From positions 5,980,145 to 6,044,144 of the forward strand of contig NZ_AP018178.1 of the NCBI RefSeq assembly GCF_002368195.1: a stretch of DNA of 64,000 nt, read 5' to 3'. Shown one piece after another: positions 8,975-18,647 of the stretch; the stretch's first letter is position 1, and each line of letters begins with the position of its first letter. The notes under the pieces were generated by a model. That model did no database searches. It was given only the letters and a program-made list of their open reading frames with translations, and had not been told where the DNA came from. The DNA is from Calothrix sp. NIES-2100. Lineage in GTDB: Bacteria; Cyanobacteriota; Cyanobacteriia; Cyanobacteriales; Nostocaceae. Both the position numbers and the translations under genes were made by a program.

Positions 8975-10084
8975 GATGATTTGTTTGAGTAAATAAAATT
9001 CTGAGTTTAGATACGGAAATTGGTATTGGGAAGACAACACTCAGCAGTCAGCCAATCCTTCGCCATTAACTTTCATTGCCCAATGAGAGCGTAATGAATC
9101 AAAAAAACTTAATAGTTATCTAACTCAGTACACTCTATATAGAATGCTTGTTTTAGAATCTTTAGGTTTCTTCTTTATCAATCTACGAAATTAAAACTAC
9201 TGGTACTACCGTATTTGTACTTATAATAAAAAATGTGTTTTTGAGGAAGACAGAGGAACTAATTACAGTAGTTTCATTGGCTGCTAATTCTGGTACAAGG
9301 AGCCTCTGGGTAATCAAGTTGCGATCGCCTAAATTCTTCAGAAAATCTTAATATTTATGAAAATCAACTAAAATTTTTATCCTGGCGATAACAGTAAGCT
9401 CTCAGATCCCCGACTTCTTTAAGAAGTCGGGGATCTTATTGTTCATAAATGATTTAGGATTGCTAGATTAAATTACCAAAATAAAGTTGTTTTACTTCTC
9501 TATCCTTCATTAGTCAATTAAACTAAATAATCCAAAATCACCATTTGGAGAATTGATATCAGTGTTATGGAAACAGCATGGCGCAAAACCCTGACTAGTT
9601 AATAGTTAGCGGTAAGAATCCCCATCGCTGACAAGGAAGGTATTAAACCAAATGAAAACAACTGACAAATCACAAATCAAGCGAGTAAATATTTTCGCCA
9701 AAAATGTAAATATGCAATATAATTTCTTCCAAACTTCAGTTTTCGTCAGAGTTAGCTAGCTAAAACTGTGTCTGCTTATACTTTACAAGCTGGGGATTGT
9801 GTAATAAAAATGTCACAAGCCGCTGTATAGATGAATATATTAAAGTAGCAGCATCAGAAAATGTATTGTATAAACAAATAGTAGATAGGACAGAGATAAA
9901 TGAGCCAAAGGAAAATCTCAGCGTTGTTGCTAAAAAAATCAATAATCATTGTGCAAATAGTAACAAATAAAATTAGTAAATCTAGCTTTATGAAACGAGT
10001 TTAGATGAAACATGACTAGGCATCTGATGTGTCAGTTGCCATAATTATCTGTCTAGAACTTAACTTTAATTGAGTGCGAAATAC
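8975..10084. other. Intergenic region between RTX gene and kdp operon
   Basis: About 1.1 kb between two divergent transcription units, AT-rich, with no credible gene. It contains the palindrome at 9404-9436 and one HIP1-like site near 9322. The kdp promoter must lie in its right part, but no clear -10/-35 pair or operator could be assigned. Confidence 0.55.
9404..9436. repeat. Second copy of the AGATCCCCGACTTCTT palindrome
   Basis: Arms 9404-9419 and 9421-9436 are perfect complements. The sequence matches the hairpin at 4412-4450 over its core. This copy lies in a divergent promoter region, where a terminator is not needed, so the palindrome is better described as a dispersed repeat that can serve as a terminator when placed after a gene. 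Confidence 0.65.
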
Positions 10085-11785
10085 ATGGGACAAGGTTTTT
10101 TACAAATTGGGTTAACGCTGTGTATGGTCATAGCAATTACTTCTGTGTTCGGAAGATACATAGCAGATGTCTTCCAAGGAGAAAGAACACTGCTTGATTC
10201 TGTCATGAATCCGCTAGAGCGAAGCATCTACGCCCTAGCGGGTGTCAGACGGAAAGATAATATGACAGGTTGGCAGTATGCCAGAGCGATACTGTACAGC
10301 AACCTCGTCATGGGCATTGTAGTGTATTTACTGATATTTTTTCAGAGGTTTTTGCCTTGGAATCCCAATGGCTTAGTAGCACCTACTTGGGATACAGTGT
10401 TGCATACCACCATTTCCTTTGTGACCAACACCGATCAACAACACTACTCAGGGGAGAATACATTAAGCTATTTTAGTCAGGTAGCGGCTTTAGGTTTTGT
10501 GATGTTCACCTCTGCTGCGACTGGTTTGACGGTAGGAATTGCCTTTATCCGGGGATTGACTGGGAGAAAGTTGGGAAACTTTTATGTCGATCTTACCCGT
10601 GCCATTACACGCATATTATTACCCATATCGGTAATTGGCGCGATCGCCTTACTAATATTAGGTGTACCCCAAACATTGGGTGATACTTTAGTGGTGAAAA
10701 CCTTAGAAGGAGCGACACAGTATATAGCTAGAGGCCCAGTAGCATCCTTTGAGATGATTAAAATGCTAGGCGAGAACGGCGGCGGCTTTTTTGGCGTTAA
10801 CTCCGCTCATCCCTTTGAAAACCCCAATGGTGGCACTAATTTAATCGAAATGATCGCCATGATTTCGATTCCGGCAGCTATGATTTACACCTATGGTGTA
10901 TTTTCCAATAATATCAAACAAGCTTGGCTGCTTTTCTGGATGGTGTTTATCATTTTTGTCATCTTAGTTGGGGTAACAGCAACCGCTGAACTCCAAGGGA
11001 ATCCCCTCGTTAATGGCACCTTGGGAATAGAACATCCTAATTTAGAAGGTAAAGAAGTTCGCTTTGGCTGGGCGCAAACAGCACTATGGGCGGTGATGAC
11101 TACCGCCACCATGTGTGGCGCTGTCAACGGAATGCACGATTCCTTAATGCCGCAAGGATTATTTTCTAGTTTATTTAACTTATTTCTCCAGATTATCTGG
11201 GGAGGACAGGGAACGGGAATAGCTTATCTATTGATTTACGTAATTCTCACCGTCTTCCTGACTGGGTTAATGGTAGGGCGTACCCCAGAATTTTTAGGAC
11301 GCAAAATTGAAAAACGGGAAATTATCCTCGCCAGTATAGTATTACTGATACATCCAATTGCCGTATTAATTCCCAGTGCGATCGCCTTAGCCTACCCAAT
11401 TTCCTTATCGGGAATTTCCAACCCAGGTTTTCACGGCATTTCCCAGGTAGTTTATGAATATGCTTCAGCCGCTGCTAACAACGGTTCCGGCTTGGCTGGT
11501 TTAGCCAATTCCCAACCAGCACCTACAGCCTTATGGTGGAATTTGAGTTGCTTATTCCCCTTATTAGCAGGACGCTACATCCCAATTATTGCCATCCTGC
11601 TACTAGCTGATAGTATGTCTGGTAAACAAACAGTTCCCGAAACTCCTGGTACATTAAAAACCGATTCTCTGCTATTTACTAGTGTTACAGCCGGGGTTAC
11701 CCTAATTTTGGCTGTGCTAACCTTTTTCCCCGTTTTAGCTTTAGGCCCCATAGCAGAAGGTTTTAAACTAGCCTCTGGCAGTTAG
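10085..11785 (+). CDS. kdpA: K+-transporting ATPase subunit A (KdpA)
   Basis: This is the K+-selective, channel-like subunit of the high-affinity KdpFABC pump, a polytopic inner-membrane protein. It begins MGQGFLQIGLTLCMV, counted here from ATG 10085 (566 residues, the usual family length); a TTG five codons upstream at 10070 is an alternative. Selectivity-filter-like segments are present, including FVTNTDQQHYSGE near residue 115 and GENGGGFFGVNSAHPFENP near residue 230. About ten hydrophobic helices follow. It is the first gene of kdpA-B-F/G-C, separated from kdpB by 155 bp of GC-rich repeat. Confidence 0.97.
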   Translation: MGQGFLQIGLTLCMVIAITSVFGRYIADVFQGERTLLDSVMNPLERSIYALAGVRRKDNMTGWQYARAILYSNLVMGIVVYLLIFFQRFLPWNPNGLVAPTWDTVLHTTISFVTNTDQQHYSGENTLSYFSQVAALGFVMFTSAATGLTVGIAFIRGLTGRKLGNFYVDLTRAITRILLPISVIGAIALLILGVPQTLGDTLVVKTLEGATQYIARGPVASFEMIKMLGENGGGFFGVNSAHPFENPNGGTNLIEMIAMISIPAAMIYTYGVFSNNIKQAWLLFWMVFIIFVILVGVTATAELQGNPLVNGTLGIEHPNLEGKEVRFGWAQTALWAVMTTATMCGAVNGMHDSLMPQGLFSSLFNLFLQIIWGGQGTGIAYLLIYVILTVFLTGLMVGRTPEFLGRKIEKREIILASIVLLIHPIAVLIPSAIALAYPISLSGISNPGFHGISQVVYEYASAAANNGSGLAGLANSQPAPTALWWNLSCLFPLLAGRYIPIIAILLLADSMSGKQTVPETPGTLKTDSLLFTSVTAGVTLILAVLTFFPVLALGPIAEGFKLASGS

Positions 11786-11940
11786 AAGAATTACGGAGAT
11801 TTAGGAGACACGGGGACGCGGTGACGCGGGGATGAGGAAGACAAGGTAGAAAATACTCTCCCCTGCCCCCTGCCCCCTGGTCACTGAGCGTAGTCGAAGT
11901 GCTGCCCCCTCCCCCGCCCCACCTCTCACTCACCAAATCT
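11786..11940. repeat. GC-rich mini-repeat spacer between kdpA and kdpB
   Basis: The spacer contains short direct and inverted GC-rich blocks (GGGGACGCGG, CTGCCCCCTGCCCCCTGG) and a GTCACTGAGCGTAGTCGAAGTG segment typical of cyanobacterial dispersed repeats. It interrupts an operon whose genes are normally tightly spaced, and it also creates an upstream in-frame extension of kdpB that should not be taken as coding. Confidence 0.7.
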
Positions 11941-14046
11941 ATGAATCCAGTTGCAACTACCTCCAAAACTAAACCCCCACGTTCTCGTCATCGCGATCGC
12001 CGTCAAGCAGGTAAAAAAGCGAAAGCACGTACTAGAAGCATATACTTACGCGCAATTGGGGACGCTTTTATTAAGCTAAGTCCCGGAAAGGCAATCAAAA
12101 ACCCAGTGATGTTTTTGGTATGGATTGGTACATTAATTACCTTGGCAGTCACAATTGATCCCAACCTGTTTGGCCCAGTTGAGCAACCGAACGCCCAATT
12201 GTTCAATGGCTTGTTAACAGGAATTTTGTTCTTTACTGTTTGGTTTGCCAATTTTGCCGAAGCTGTAGCTGAAGGACGAGGTAAAGCCCAAGCCGAAGCC
12301 TTACGCTCAACGAAAATAGAGACGATCGCTAAAAAACTCGCTGCTGATGGTGCAATTACTGAAGTATCATCTACTAGCCTCAAACAAGGTGATACAGTCT
12401 ACGTGGTAGCAGGTGATTTTATTCCCGCAGATGGGGAAGTGATCATGGGTGTAGCTTCTGTTGATGAATCGGCGATTACTGGGGAATCTGCACCAGTACT
12501 CAAGGAATCAGGCTCGGATGTTGCCAGTTCTGTCACTGGTGGTACGCGGATTATCTCCGATGAATTGATTATCCGCATCACCGCCGACTCCGGTAAAGGC
12601 TTTATTGATCGCATGATTGCCTTGGTAGAAGGCAAAGAACGCAGCAAAACACCCAATGAAATTGCCTTAACAGTTTTACTAGCAGCTCTGAGCTTAGTGT
12701 TTTTATTTGTAGTCGCCACTCTGCCTGCATTTGCCTACACTGTAAAAACTCCCATCAGCGTTTCCATTTTGATCGCCCTATTAGTCGCACTGATCCCCAC
12801 CACAATTGGTAGTTTGCTCAGTGCCATTGGCATTGCTGGTATGGATCGCGTCGCCCAATTGAACGTCATTGCTACTTCCGGACGAGCAGTTGAAGCTTGT
12901 GGAGATGTTAATACTCTGATTTTAGACAAGACAGGTACAATTACCCTTGGTAACCGCTTGGCAGAAGATTTTATCCCGATCAACGGCCACTCAATGGAAG
13001 AAATCGCCAATGTAGCTTGGATAGCTAGTGTATTTGATGATACGCCTGAAGGTAAATCGATTCTCCGTCTGGCAGAAAGATTCGGCGCGAGAGTAGACTT
13101 TGATCCTAACCACGCCCAAGGAGTGGAATTTTCTGCCACAACCCGGATGAGTGGTACAAATCTACCAGGTGGACGAGAGGTACGCAAGGGCGCAGTTGGC
13201 GCAATTAAAGGGTTTGTCCGTTCTCGTAACGGGCGTGAAACCCCAGAACTTGATATTGTCTACGAACGAGTTTCCCAACAAGGAGGTACACCTTTAGCCG
13301 TTTGCTTAGATCGGGAAATCTACGGTGTAATTTATCTCAAAGATATAGTTAAACCTGGCATTCGCGAACGGTTCGATCAGTTACGCCGGATGGGAGTCAA
13401 TACCATGATGCTAACTGGAGACAACCACATGACCGCTGCTGTCATTGCCAAAGAAGCCGGAGTTGATGACTTCATCGCCGAAGCCTCACCAGAAGATAAA
13501 ATTGCTGTGATTCAACAAGAACAGAATCAAGGCAAACTGGTAGCCATGACAGGCGATGGAACTAACGATGCGCCAGCTTTAGCACAGGCGAATATTAGTG
13601 TAGCCATGAATACTGGTACTCAGGCAACCAAAGAAGCAGCTAACATGGTAGATTTAGATTCCGATCCCACCAAGCTGATTGATATTGTCAGTATTGGCAA
13701 ACAATTGCTGATTACCCGTGGAGCTTTAACAACATTTTCCTTAGCTAATGATATCGCCAAGTACTTTGCAATTATTCCCGTAATATTTGCCTCTGCTAAC
13801 TTGCAAAGCCTGAATATTATGAAATTGACTAGTACGAATACGGCAGTACTATCAGCTTTGATCTACAACGCTTTGATTATCCCTGCCTTAATTCCTTTAG
13901 CTTTAAAGGGTGTCCATTTTCAACCCTTAACAGCGAATAAACTACTGCAACGCAATATCTTGATATATGGTTTAGGTGGAATAATTTTGCCGTTTATCGC
14001 TATTAAATTAATAGATATGCTGATAACTCTGGCGGGATTGACCTGA
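11941..14046 (+). CDS. kdpB: K+-transporting P-type ATPase subunit B (KdpB)
   Basis: This is the ATP-hydrolysing P-type subunit of the Kdp pump, 701 residues from ATG 11941 (MNPVATTSKTK). The N-terminus is unusually basic (RSRHRDRRQAGKKAKARTR). Visible motifs are the actuator TGES near residue 180, the phosphorylation loop DKTGTIT with Asp329, and the hinge motif GDGTNDAPAL near 538. Transmembrane segments lie around residues 60-110, 240-300 and at the C-terminus. An open frame extends 14 codons upstream to 11899, but those codons are proline-rich repeat sequence. It couples ATP hydrolysis to K+ import through KdpA. Confidence 0.97.
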   Translation: MNPVATTSKTKPPRSRHRDRRQAGKKAKARTRSIYLRAIGDAFIKLSPGKAIKNPVMFLVWIGTLITLAVTIDPNLFGPVEQPNAQLFNGLLTGILFFTVWFANFAEAVAEGRGKAQAEALRSTKIETIAKKLAADGAITEVSSTSLKQGDTVYVVAGDFIPADGEVIMGVASVDESAITGESAPVLKESGSDVASSVTGGTRIISDELIIRITADSGKGFIDRMIALVEGKERSKTPNEIALTVLLAALSLVFLFVVATLPAFAYTVKTPISVSILIALLVALIPTTIGSLLSAIGIAGMDRVAQLNVIATSGRAVEACGDVNTLILDKTGTITLGNRLAEDFIPINGHSMEEIANVAWIASVFDDTPEGKSILRLAERFGARVDFDPNHAQGVEFSATTRMSGTNLPGGREVRKGAVGAIKGFVRSRNGRETPELDIVYERVSQQGGTPLAVCLDREIYGVIYLKDIVKPGIRERFDQLRRMGVNTMMLTGDNHMTAAVIAKEAGVDDFIAEASPEDKIAVIQQEQNQGKLVAMTGDGTNDAPALAQANISVAMNTGTQATKEAANMVDLDSDPTKLIDIVSIGKQLLITRGALTTFSLANDIAKYFAIIPVIFASANLQSLNIMKLTSTNTAVLSALIYNALIIPALIPLALKGVHFQPLTANKLLQRNILIYGLGGIILPFIAIKLIDMLITLAGLT

Positions 14047-14077
14047 ACAATTGAGAATTTACCACTAAACGCTAAGG

Positions 14078-14353
14078 ATGCACAGCATAAAGCAAAAAAT
14101 GAAAAAAGAAGTTGATAATTTGGAGCTAGTACAGATATTATCATTTATTTGGTCACAAAGGCAAAAACAACGATTGCCCCTAGCAATTTTTATTGTGCTG
14201 TGCTTAAATTTGGCAATTGCTCCTGTAGTTTATGCCGCCTCTGATGACATGTTAGAACGGCGCTCTGCTTGGGCAATTGGCATCTTAGGCTTTGTCACAA
14301 TCGCAATTGTTATTTACCTGTTTGTCGTCGTTTTTCAGCCAGAACGCTTCTAA
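14078..14353 (+). CDS. KdpF/KdpG-like small membrane subunit
   Basis: This 91-residue protein lies between kdpB and kdpC. Its last 30 residues (AWAIGILGFVTIAIVIYLFVVVFQPERF) look like KdpF, the single-helix subunit that stabilises the Kdp complex. The first 60 residues add a basic stretch and a second helix ending in a signal-like APVVYAA. Cyanobacterial kdp operons are known to carry such an extended small gene, called kdpG in Anabaena. The start could be 14078 or the ATG at 14099. The VVYAA-S junction may be a signal peptidase site, which would release a KdpF-sized peptide; that is inference. Confidence 0.75.
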   Translation: MHSIKQKMKKEVDNLELVQILSFIWSQRQKQRLPLAIFIVLCLNLAIAPVVYAASDDMLERRSAWAIGILGFVTIAIVIYLFVVVFQPERF

Positions 14354-14405
14354 AAATTCTCACCCTTATTCAAAATTTAATCCGGAAAACGAACGCATAA
14401 ATTGT

Positions 14406-15008
14406 ATGTCTATTATTCGCGAAATCATCAGAGCTATTCGTGTCACTCTGGTACTTTGGTTACTAACAGCAATCATATATCCTCTCTTCATTTTAGTAGT
14501 GGGTCAAGGCTTGTTCCCCGCGCAAGCTAACGGTAGTATCATGCAGAATATAAATGCAAAACCTATTGGTTCAGCTTTAATTGGTCAAGTATTTACATCA
14601 GATAAATATTTTCATGGTCGTCCCAGTACAGTCAGATATAGCCAAGGTAAAAAAGCTAAGCCAACGGGTATATCTGGCGGTAGTAATCTTGCTCCCAGTA
14701 ATCCAGAATTACTCAAGCGGATTGTGGAGGACGCTAATCAATTTCAAGAAGAAAGTATTCAACCCACAGCCGATTTAATTTATACATCTGGCTCTGGTTT
14801 AGATCCACATATTTCCTTGAAAACAGCTAGAGAACAGTTAGAGAGGGTAGCGCGTGCCCGTAGTATTAAAGAAGATGAGATATTACCTTTAATCAATAAA
14901 TATACTGATGGCAGATTTTTATGGATTTTTGGCGAGCCTGGAGTAAATATTCTGCGATTGAATTACGCGCTTGATTTGCAAGAAATTAACCGTGAGCAAA
15001 ACCAATAA
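14406..15008 (+). CDS. kdpC: K+-transporting ATPase subunit C (KdpC)
   Basis: This 200-residue subunit has one N-terminal transmembrane helix (TLVLWLLTAIIYPLFILVVG) and a soluble domain outside the cytoplasmic face. Family motifs are SALIGQVFTSDKYFHGRPS near residue 55, SGGSNLAPSNPEL near 90 and SGSGLDPHISLKTAREQ near 130. KdpC assembles with KdpB and raises its ATP affinity. The start at ATG 14406 was chosen because upstream codons in the same frame overlap the kdpF-like gene and are not conserved in character. No kdpD or kdpE follows. Confidence 0.96.
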   Translation: MSIIREIIRAIRVTLVLWLLTAIIYPLFILVVGQGLFPAQANGSIMQNINAKPIGSALIGQVFTSDKYFHGRPSTVRYSQGKKAKPTGISGGSNLAPSNPELLKRIVEDANQFQEESIQPTADLIYTSGSGLDPHISLKTAREQLERVARARSIKEDEILPLINKYTDGRFLWIFGEPGVNILRLNYALDLQEINREQNQ

Positions 15009-15361
15009 ATTCAAGTGAGTTCGACAGACTGGTTTAATACGCTTTCAGCAAGGGGAAAGGGGAAGGGAACGCAAGCATCAGCCTTTTCCCCTTTTCCTTA
15101 TTCTTCGCAACGCTGATACACTACCATCAAAGTGACTTTGAAGGGACGCCAACAAAACAAGCGATTAAGTTAGGTGGGTTAAAAACCTGATTTATAAGTC
15201 GCAAAAGTTGAATTTACGAGTCGCAAAAGTTTAATAAGCGAAACAATACATACCACCTAACAAGATGAATACTAACAAGTAAACCTTAAATTTTAGTGTG
15301 CGTTATAGCAATGCTGTAACGCACACTAAAATAATATGTGCTTTTTGTGTCATTTGTATAG
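15009..15361. other. Spacer after kdpC with two hairpins
   Basis: At about 15047-15112 a purine-rich arm (AAGGGGAAAGGGGAAGG) faces a pyrimidine-rich arm (CCTTTTCCCCTTTTCCTT), a possible terminator for the kdp operon. At 15291-15331 a perfect 15-bp inverted repeat (TTTTAGTGTGCGTTA and complement) with an inner AGC/GCT stem forms a long hairpin. No gene is seen. Confidence 0.65.
15291..15331. repeat. Perfect 15-bp inverted repeat with GTGCGTTA core
   Basis: Arms 15291-15305 and 15317-15331. The core GTGCGTTA...TAACGCAC is shared with the hairpin at 57655-57684, indicating a dispersed palindromic family. Confidence 0.7.
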
Positions 15362-15916
15362 GTGGCACATGAATATATGTTTACCAACGCTAAATTGTTA
15401 AGCGCCTATGATTATGGGTATCGACAATTAAGAGTTTTCGGAAATCCCATGCTCAAACAGATGTTAGCAGATTTAAATAATTATTTCCAGCGAGATAAAA
15501 TTGTCCGTCATCTGGAATTTTTTCAAGACTTCATTATTGTTTTCCTCTGCTTGGGTTTGTTCTGTGTGATGCTCATCCGCTTAGTAGATATGTTCTCTTC
15601 ATTTTTGCGTCCACTAGATTTAAGACAAGTAACATCAGATATCCTCTTCATTTTGATTTTAGTAGAGCTATTCCGCCTCTTAATTGACTATCTACAAGCA
15701 CAGAGTATATCCGTAGTAGCAGCAGTAGAAATTACTATTGTTTCTGCTTTAAGAGAGGTGATTTTACGTGGTGTACTGGAAATTCCCCGCGATCAAATTT
15801 TGGGTATTGCTGTATTTTTACTAGTTTTAGCAGGAATTTTTGTGGCTTTACCACGTATGTCCCGATTGTTTGAACACTCAAGAATTGCTCATCCAGAAAC
15901 TACAGAACACATTTAA
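15362..15916 (+). CDS. PsiE-like membrane protein
   Basis: The protein has 184 residues from GTG 15362, or 179 from ATG 15377. Four hydrophobic helices are visible (FIIVFLCLGLFCVMLI, ILFILILVELFRLLIDYL, VAAVEITIVSALREVILRGV, ILGIAVFLLVLAGIFVAL). The LVELFRLLIDYL and VSALREVILRG signatures are typical of the phosphate-starvation-inducible PsiE family, whose biochemical function is unknown. It follows kdpC on the same strand, but 350 bp of repeats suggest a separate transcript. Confidence 0.75.
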   Translation: MAHEYMFTNAKLLSAYDYGYRQLRVFGNPMLKQMLADLNNYFQRDKIVRHLEFFQDFIIVFLCLGLFCVMLIRLVDMFSSFLRPLDLRQVTSDILFILILVELFRLLIDYLQAQSISVVAAVEITIVSALREVILRGVLEIPRDQILGIAVFLLVLAGIFVALPRMSRLFEHSRIAHPETTEHI

Positions 15917-15975
15917 AAATTTAAAATTATATTCCCCCTAAATTTATTTAGGGGTTGTATTGCTGATGATTTTGA

Positions 15976-17280
15976 TTAGGATATCAGCCCAGTTTGCTTA
16001 TAAATAGGACATATTATCTTTTTCATTTCCGGTAGCTTTTTGGCAAAGTAAAAAGCGCCAATAGAACAACAAACACCACCAAATAATAAAGCATTTGCTA
16101 CTCCAATTTGACCAGCTAATCCCCCAAAAAATAAATTACCGAAAGGTAGTATCCCCAAAAAACCTGTTGTGAATATACTTGTGACTCTACCGCGTTTATT
16201 TTCATCAACGAGGATTAATTGAATAAAATTGCTAATAGCAATCAAGCTCAAGGTATTAGTCATCCCCACAATAAAAATTAAAAATAGACAAGCTTCTAAA
16301 CTGGCTGAACGCGAAAAAATTACCAAGCTAAGACCAAGAATCATAGTAGAATTAGCAATTACCTTCTCTAAACCAGTAACTTTTTTCCGTAGTATTAAGA
16401 AAAGTCCCGCTACTATAGAACCAAATGCCGAAGCCGTCATAATATATCCCATAGTTTCGGCATTACCTTTTAAGACATCGGCTGTAAAAATGGGCATCAA
16501 ATTAACATAAGTCATTACCATAAAACAAATAACAACTTGCAACATTAACACATATTTGATTGGTAAAAATTCATAGGTATAAACAAAACCTTCCTTTAAA
16601 TTTTTCCAAATTTGAGATTTACCAGACGAGTCTTTGTTGGGAAATGACTTAATGCGAACAGTTAAAATTGCCGAGATAAATGGAAAATAACTCACACTAT
16701 CTACCAAAAAACAGGAAGCGGCTCCAACTTTAGCAAGTAAAAAGCCACCAACCATAGGGCTGATAAATTTAGCTGTATTAATTAAGAATGAATGAATGGA
16801 AATTGCACTATAAGTATCTGCTTTATTATCCACAATCCGAGGAATAGCTACTAGGCGTGCTGGTAAATCGAAAGCTTTAACAATTCCTTGCAGTATACCG
16901 ATGATGATAATCCAAATAAAGTTGATGTCACCAGTAATACTTAAATAAGTTAAAGTACCAGATAACACAATAGAAACAAACTGAGTAGTTAGTAAAACAT
17001 ATCGTAGGTTCCAACGATCTAATAATACTCCTACTAAGGGTGTAAGAACCAAGCCTGTAGCTTGATTTGTAAATCCAGCTATACCAACTAAAATGGCTGA
17101 GTTAGTGAGTTGATAAACCATCCATACTAAAGCAAATTGAGTCATCCAGGAGCCAAAAAAAGATACACTTTCTCCAATTACAAAACAACAAACATTGGCA
17201 GATTTAAGTGCAGGCGGAATCTGGAAAAAACCAAACTTTAGTTTGTGTTTAAGAGAATTTGCTTGATTAATTTGCGCCAT
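15976..17280 (-). CDS. MFS exporter (EntS/MFS_3-like)
   Basis: This is a 434-residue polytopic protein with about 12 helices. The N-terminal pattern is ESVSFFGSWMTQFALVWMVYQLT near residue 40, then LTPLVGVLLDRWNLRYVLL, the loop-2 signature of the MFS_3 group of drug and siderophore exporters. A second FGNLFFGGLAGQIGVANALLFGG segment lies near the C-terminus. The start is ATG 17280, preceded by AAGGAAAA at good spacing; the frame extends upstream to 17337. The substrate cannot be read from sequence. Confidence 0.85.
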   Translation of the reverse strand: MAQINQANSLKHKLKFGFFQIPPALKSANVCCFVIGESVSFFGSWMTQFALVWMVYQLTNSAILVGIAGFTNQATGLVLTPLVGVLLDRWNLRYVLLTTQFVSIVLSGTLTYLSITGDINFIWIIIIGILQGIVKAFDLPARLVAIPRIVDNKADTYSAISIHSFLINTAKFISPMVGGFLLAKVGAASCFLVDSVSYFPFISAILTVRIKSFPNKDSSGKSQIWKNLKEGFVYTYEFLPIKYVLMLQVVICFMVMTYVNLMPIFTADVLKGNAETMGYIMTASAFGSIVAGLFLILRKKVTGLEKVIANSTMILGLSLVIFSRSASLEACLFLIFIVGMTNTLSLIAISNFIQLILVDENKRGRVTSIFTTGFLGILPFGNLFFGGLAGQIGVANALLFGGVCCSIGAFYFAKKLPEMKKIICPIYKQTGLIS

Positions 17281-17594
17281 CAGTTTTCCTTTTTTGAAAA
17301 TAGATACAACCCTGTTTGTCAGCACAATTCCTGTCAAAGCTTGATCGAGCTTGTAAATTAATGAATAATTTTAGCTTTACTTAAATTTAGAAAAACTTAA
17401 ATTTAGAATACTTAGTATTTGGCGATAAAAAAAACTGACATAAGCAATAACTGCCTTTAGTTAAAGATTATGCCATTATAAATACGTTAATTTGGTAGAT
17501 ATACCGTAGTATTATATAGGATACATCACCAAAATCTCAAGTTTTACTAACTATTTTTCTATACTGAAAGTGATAAAAGTTGGTGAAACCTCAC
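17281..17594. other. Spacer between MFS and mrp genes
   Basis: AT-rich and without a gene. It holds the promoter of the leftward MFS gene and the 3' trailer of mrp. No clear hairpin or repeat was found. Confidence 0.5.
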
Positions 17595-18647
17595 TCATTG
17601 AGAAAAAGTAGCTTTTAAAGCCACAGCAATTTCCATCAATACCTGACTCGCTGTTGTATGTGCAGCAAGTGTTACAGGTTTTCCCGTATCACCTGCGGTA
17701 CAAATACTCGGATCAATGGGAACTTGTCCCAATAGCGGTGCTTGAAGTTCTGCGGCTAATTTCTGACCGCCACCACTACCAAAAATTGGGGTTTGCGTGC
17801 CATCATTATTGATGAAATAGCTCATATTCTCGATGATACCGAGAACGGGAACGCCCACTTGGCGGAACATATAGATACTACGACGGACATCAGCGATCGC
17901 AACCTCTTGGGGAGTAGTTACCAAAATCACCCCACAAATAGGACTTTCTTGCACAATAGTGATTTGCGCATCTCCCGTACCAGGAGGTAAGTCAATTAGC
18001 AGATAATCTAGTTCTCCCCACTCTACTTCTTGAATAAATTGGGTGATAATTTTGTGTAAAACCGGGCCGCGCCATGCTAAAGGATGGTCTGGTTCTGCCA
18101 ACAAACCCACCGACATAACTTTGATACCATGAGCTACTAAAGGTAAAAATCTTTGACCATTGGGAGTAGCGATCGCCTGAACTTCAGATTTTCCCAGGGA
18201 CAGCATTTGGGGAACGTTAGGCCCGTAAATATCAGCATCCAACAATCCAACTTTTGCACCAGCTAACACCAGCGCAACTGCTAGATTAACTGAAATTGTA
18301 GATTTACCGACCCCTCCTTTACCGCTAGAAACTGCAAGTGTAGTTTTGACTCCAGGGATAGTGCAAAGTTGAATGTAAGTTTTTTTGCACCAAGTCAGAG
18401 GCGAAAGCGCTGTTTGAATCTCCGCTTGTAATTGCTGCTGATGAGAACCGATGTAAAGGCGTAAATAAATGTAGTTATCAACAATACGCAGATTTCGCAC
18501 CATCCCCAAGCTAACAATGTTGTTTTTCAGTGTCGGTTCGATAACTTGCTTGAGGATTTGAATAACTTCTTGTTTGCGGTTTGAAGTGACAGTATCTAAT
18601 TCTACCTTGTCTTCTGAATCGTGGAAAGGTGGTTGGTGATTTGACAT
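17595..18647 (-). CDS. mrp: Mrp/ApbC-type P-loop ATPase (Fe-S cluster carrier family)
   Basis: The protein has 350 residues. Residues about 22-95 form a DUF59/MIP18-like domain (VIEPTLKNNIVSLGMVRNLRI). The deviant Walker A of the Mrp/NBP35 class, SSGKGGVGKSTISVNLA, is near residue 110, followed by GLLDADIYGPNVPQML and DLPPGTGDAQIT. This family carries or inserts Fe-S clusters. The usual C-terminal CxxC is not found: the corresponding stretch reads ENMSYFINNDGTQTPIFGSGGG. The start at 18647 has TGGAG seven bases upstream. It may be a second Mrp paralogue, since cyanobacteria often have more than one. Confidence 0.9.
   Translation of the reverse strand: MSNHQPPFHDSEDKVELDTVTSNRKQEVIQILKQVIEPTLKNNIVSLGMVRNLRIVDNYIYLRLYIGSHQQQLQAEIQTALSPLTWCKKTYIQLCTIPGVKTTLAVSSGKGGVGKSTISVNLAVALVLAGAKVGLLDADIYGPNVPQMLSLGKSEVQAIATPNGQRFLPLVAHGIKVMSVGLLAEPDHPLAWRGPVLHKIITQFIQEVEWGELDYLLIDLPPGTGDAQITIVQESPICGVILVTTPQEVAIADVRRSIYMFRQVGVPVLGIIENMSYFINNDGTQTPIFGSGGGQKLAAELQAPLLGQVPIDPSICTAGDTGKPVTLAAHTTASQVLMEIAVALKATFSQ

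Noticed and set aside
11899..11940. Upstream start for KdpB (MLPPPPPHLSLTKS)
   Set aside because: The 14 extra codons are GC-rich mini-repeat; ATG 11941 gives the usual 701-residue length.
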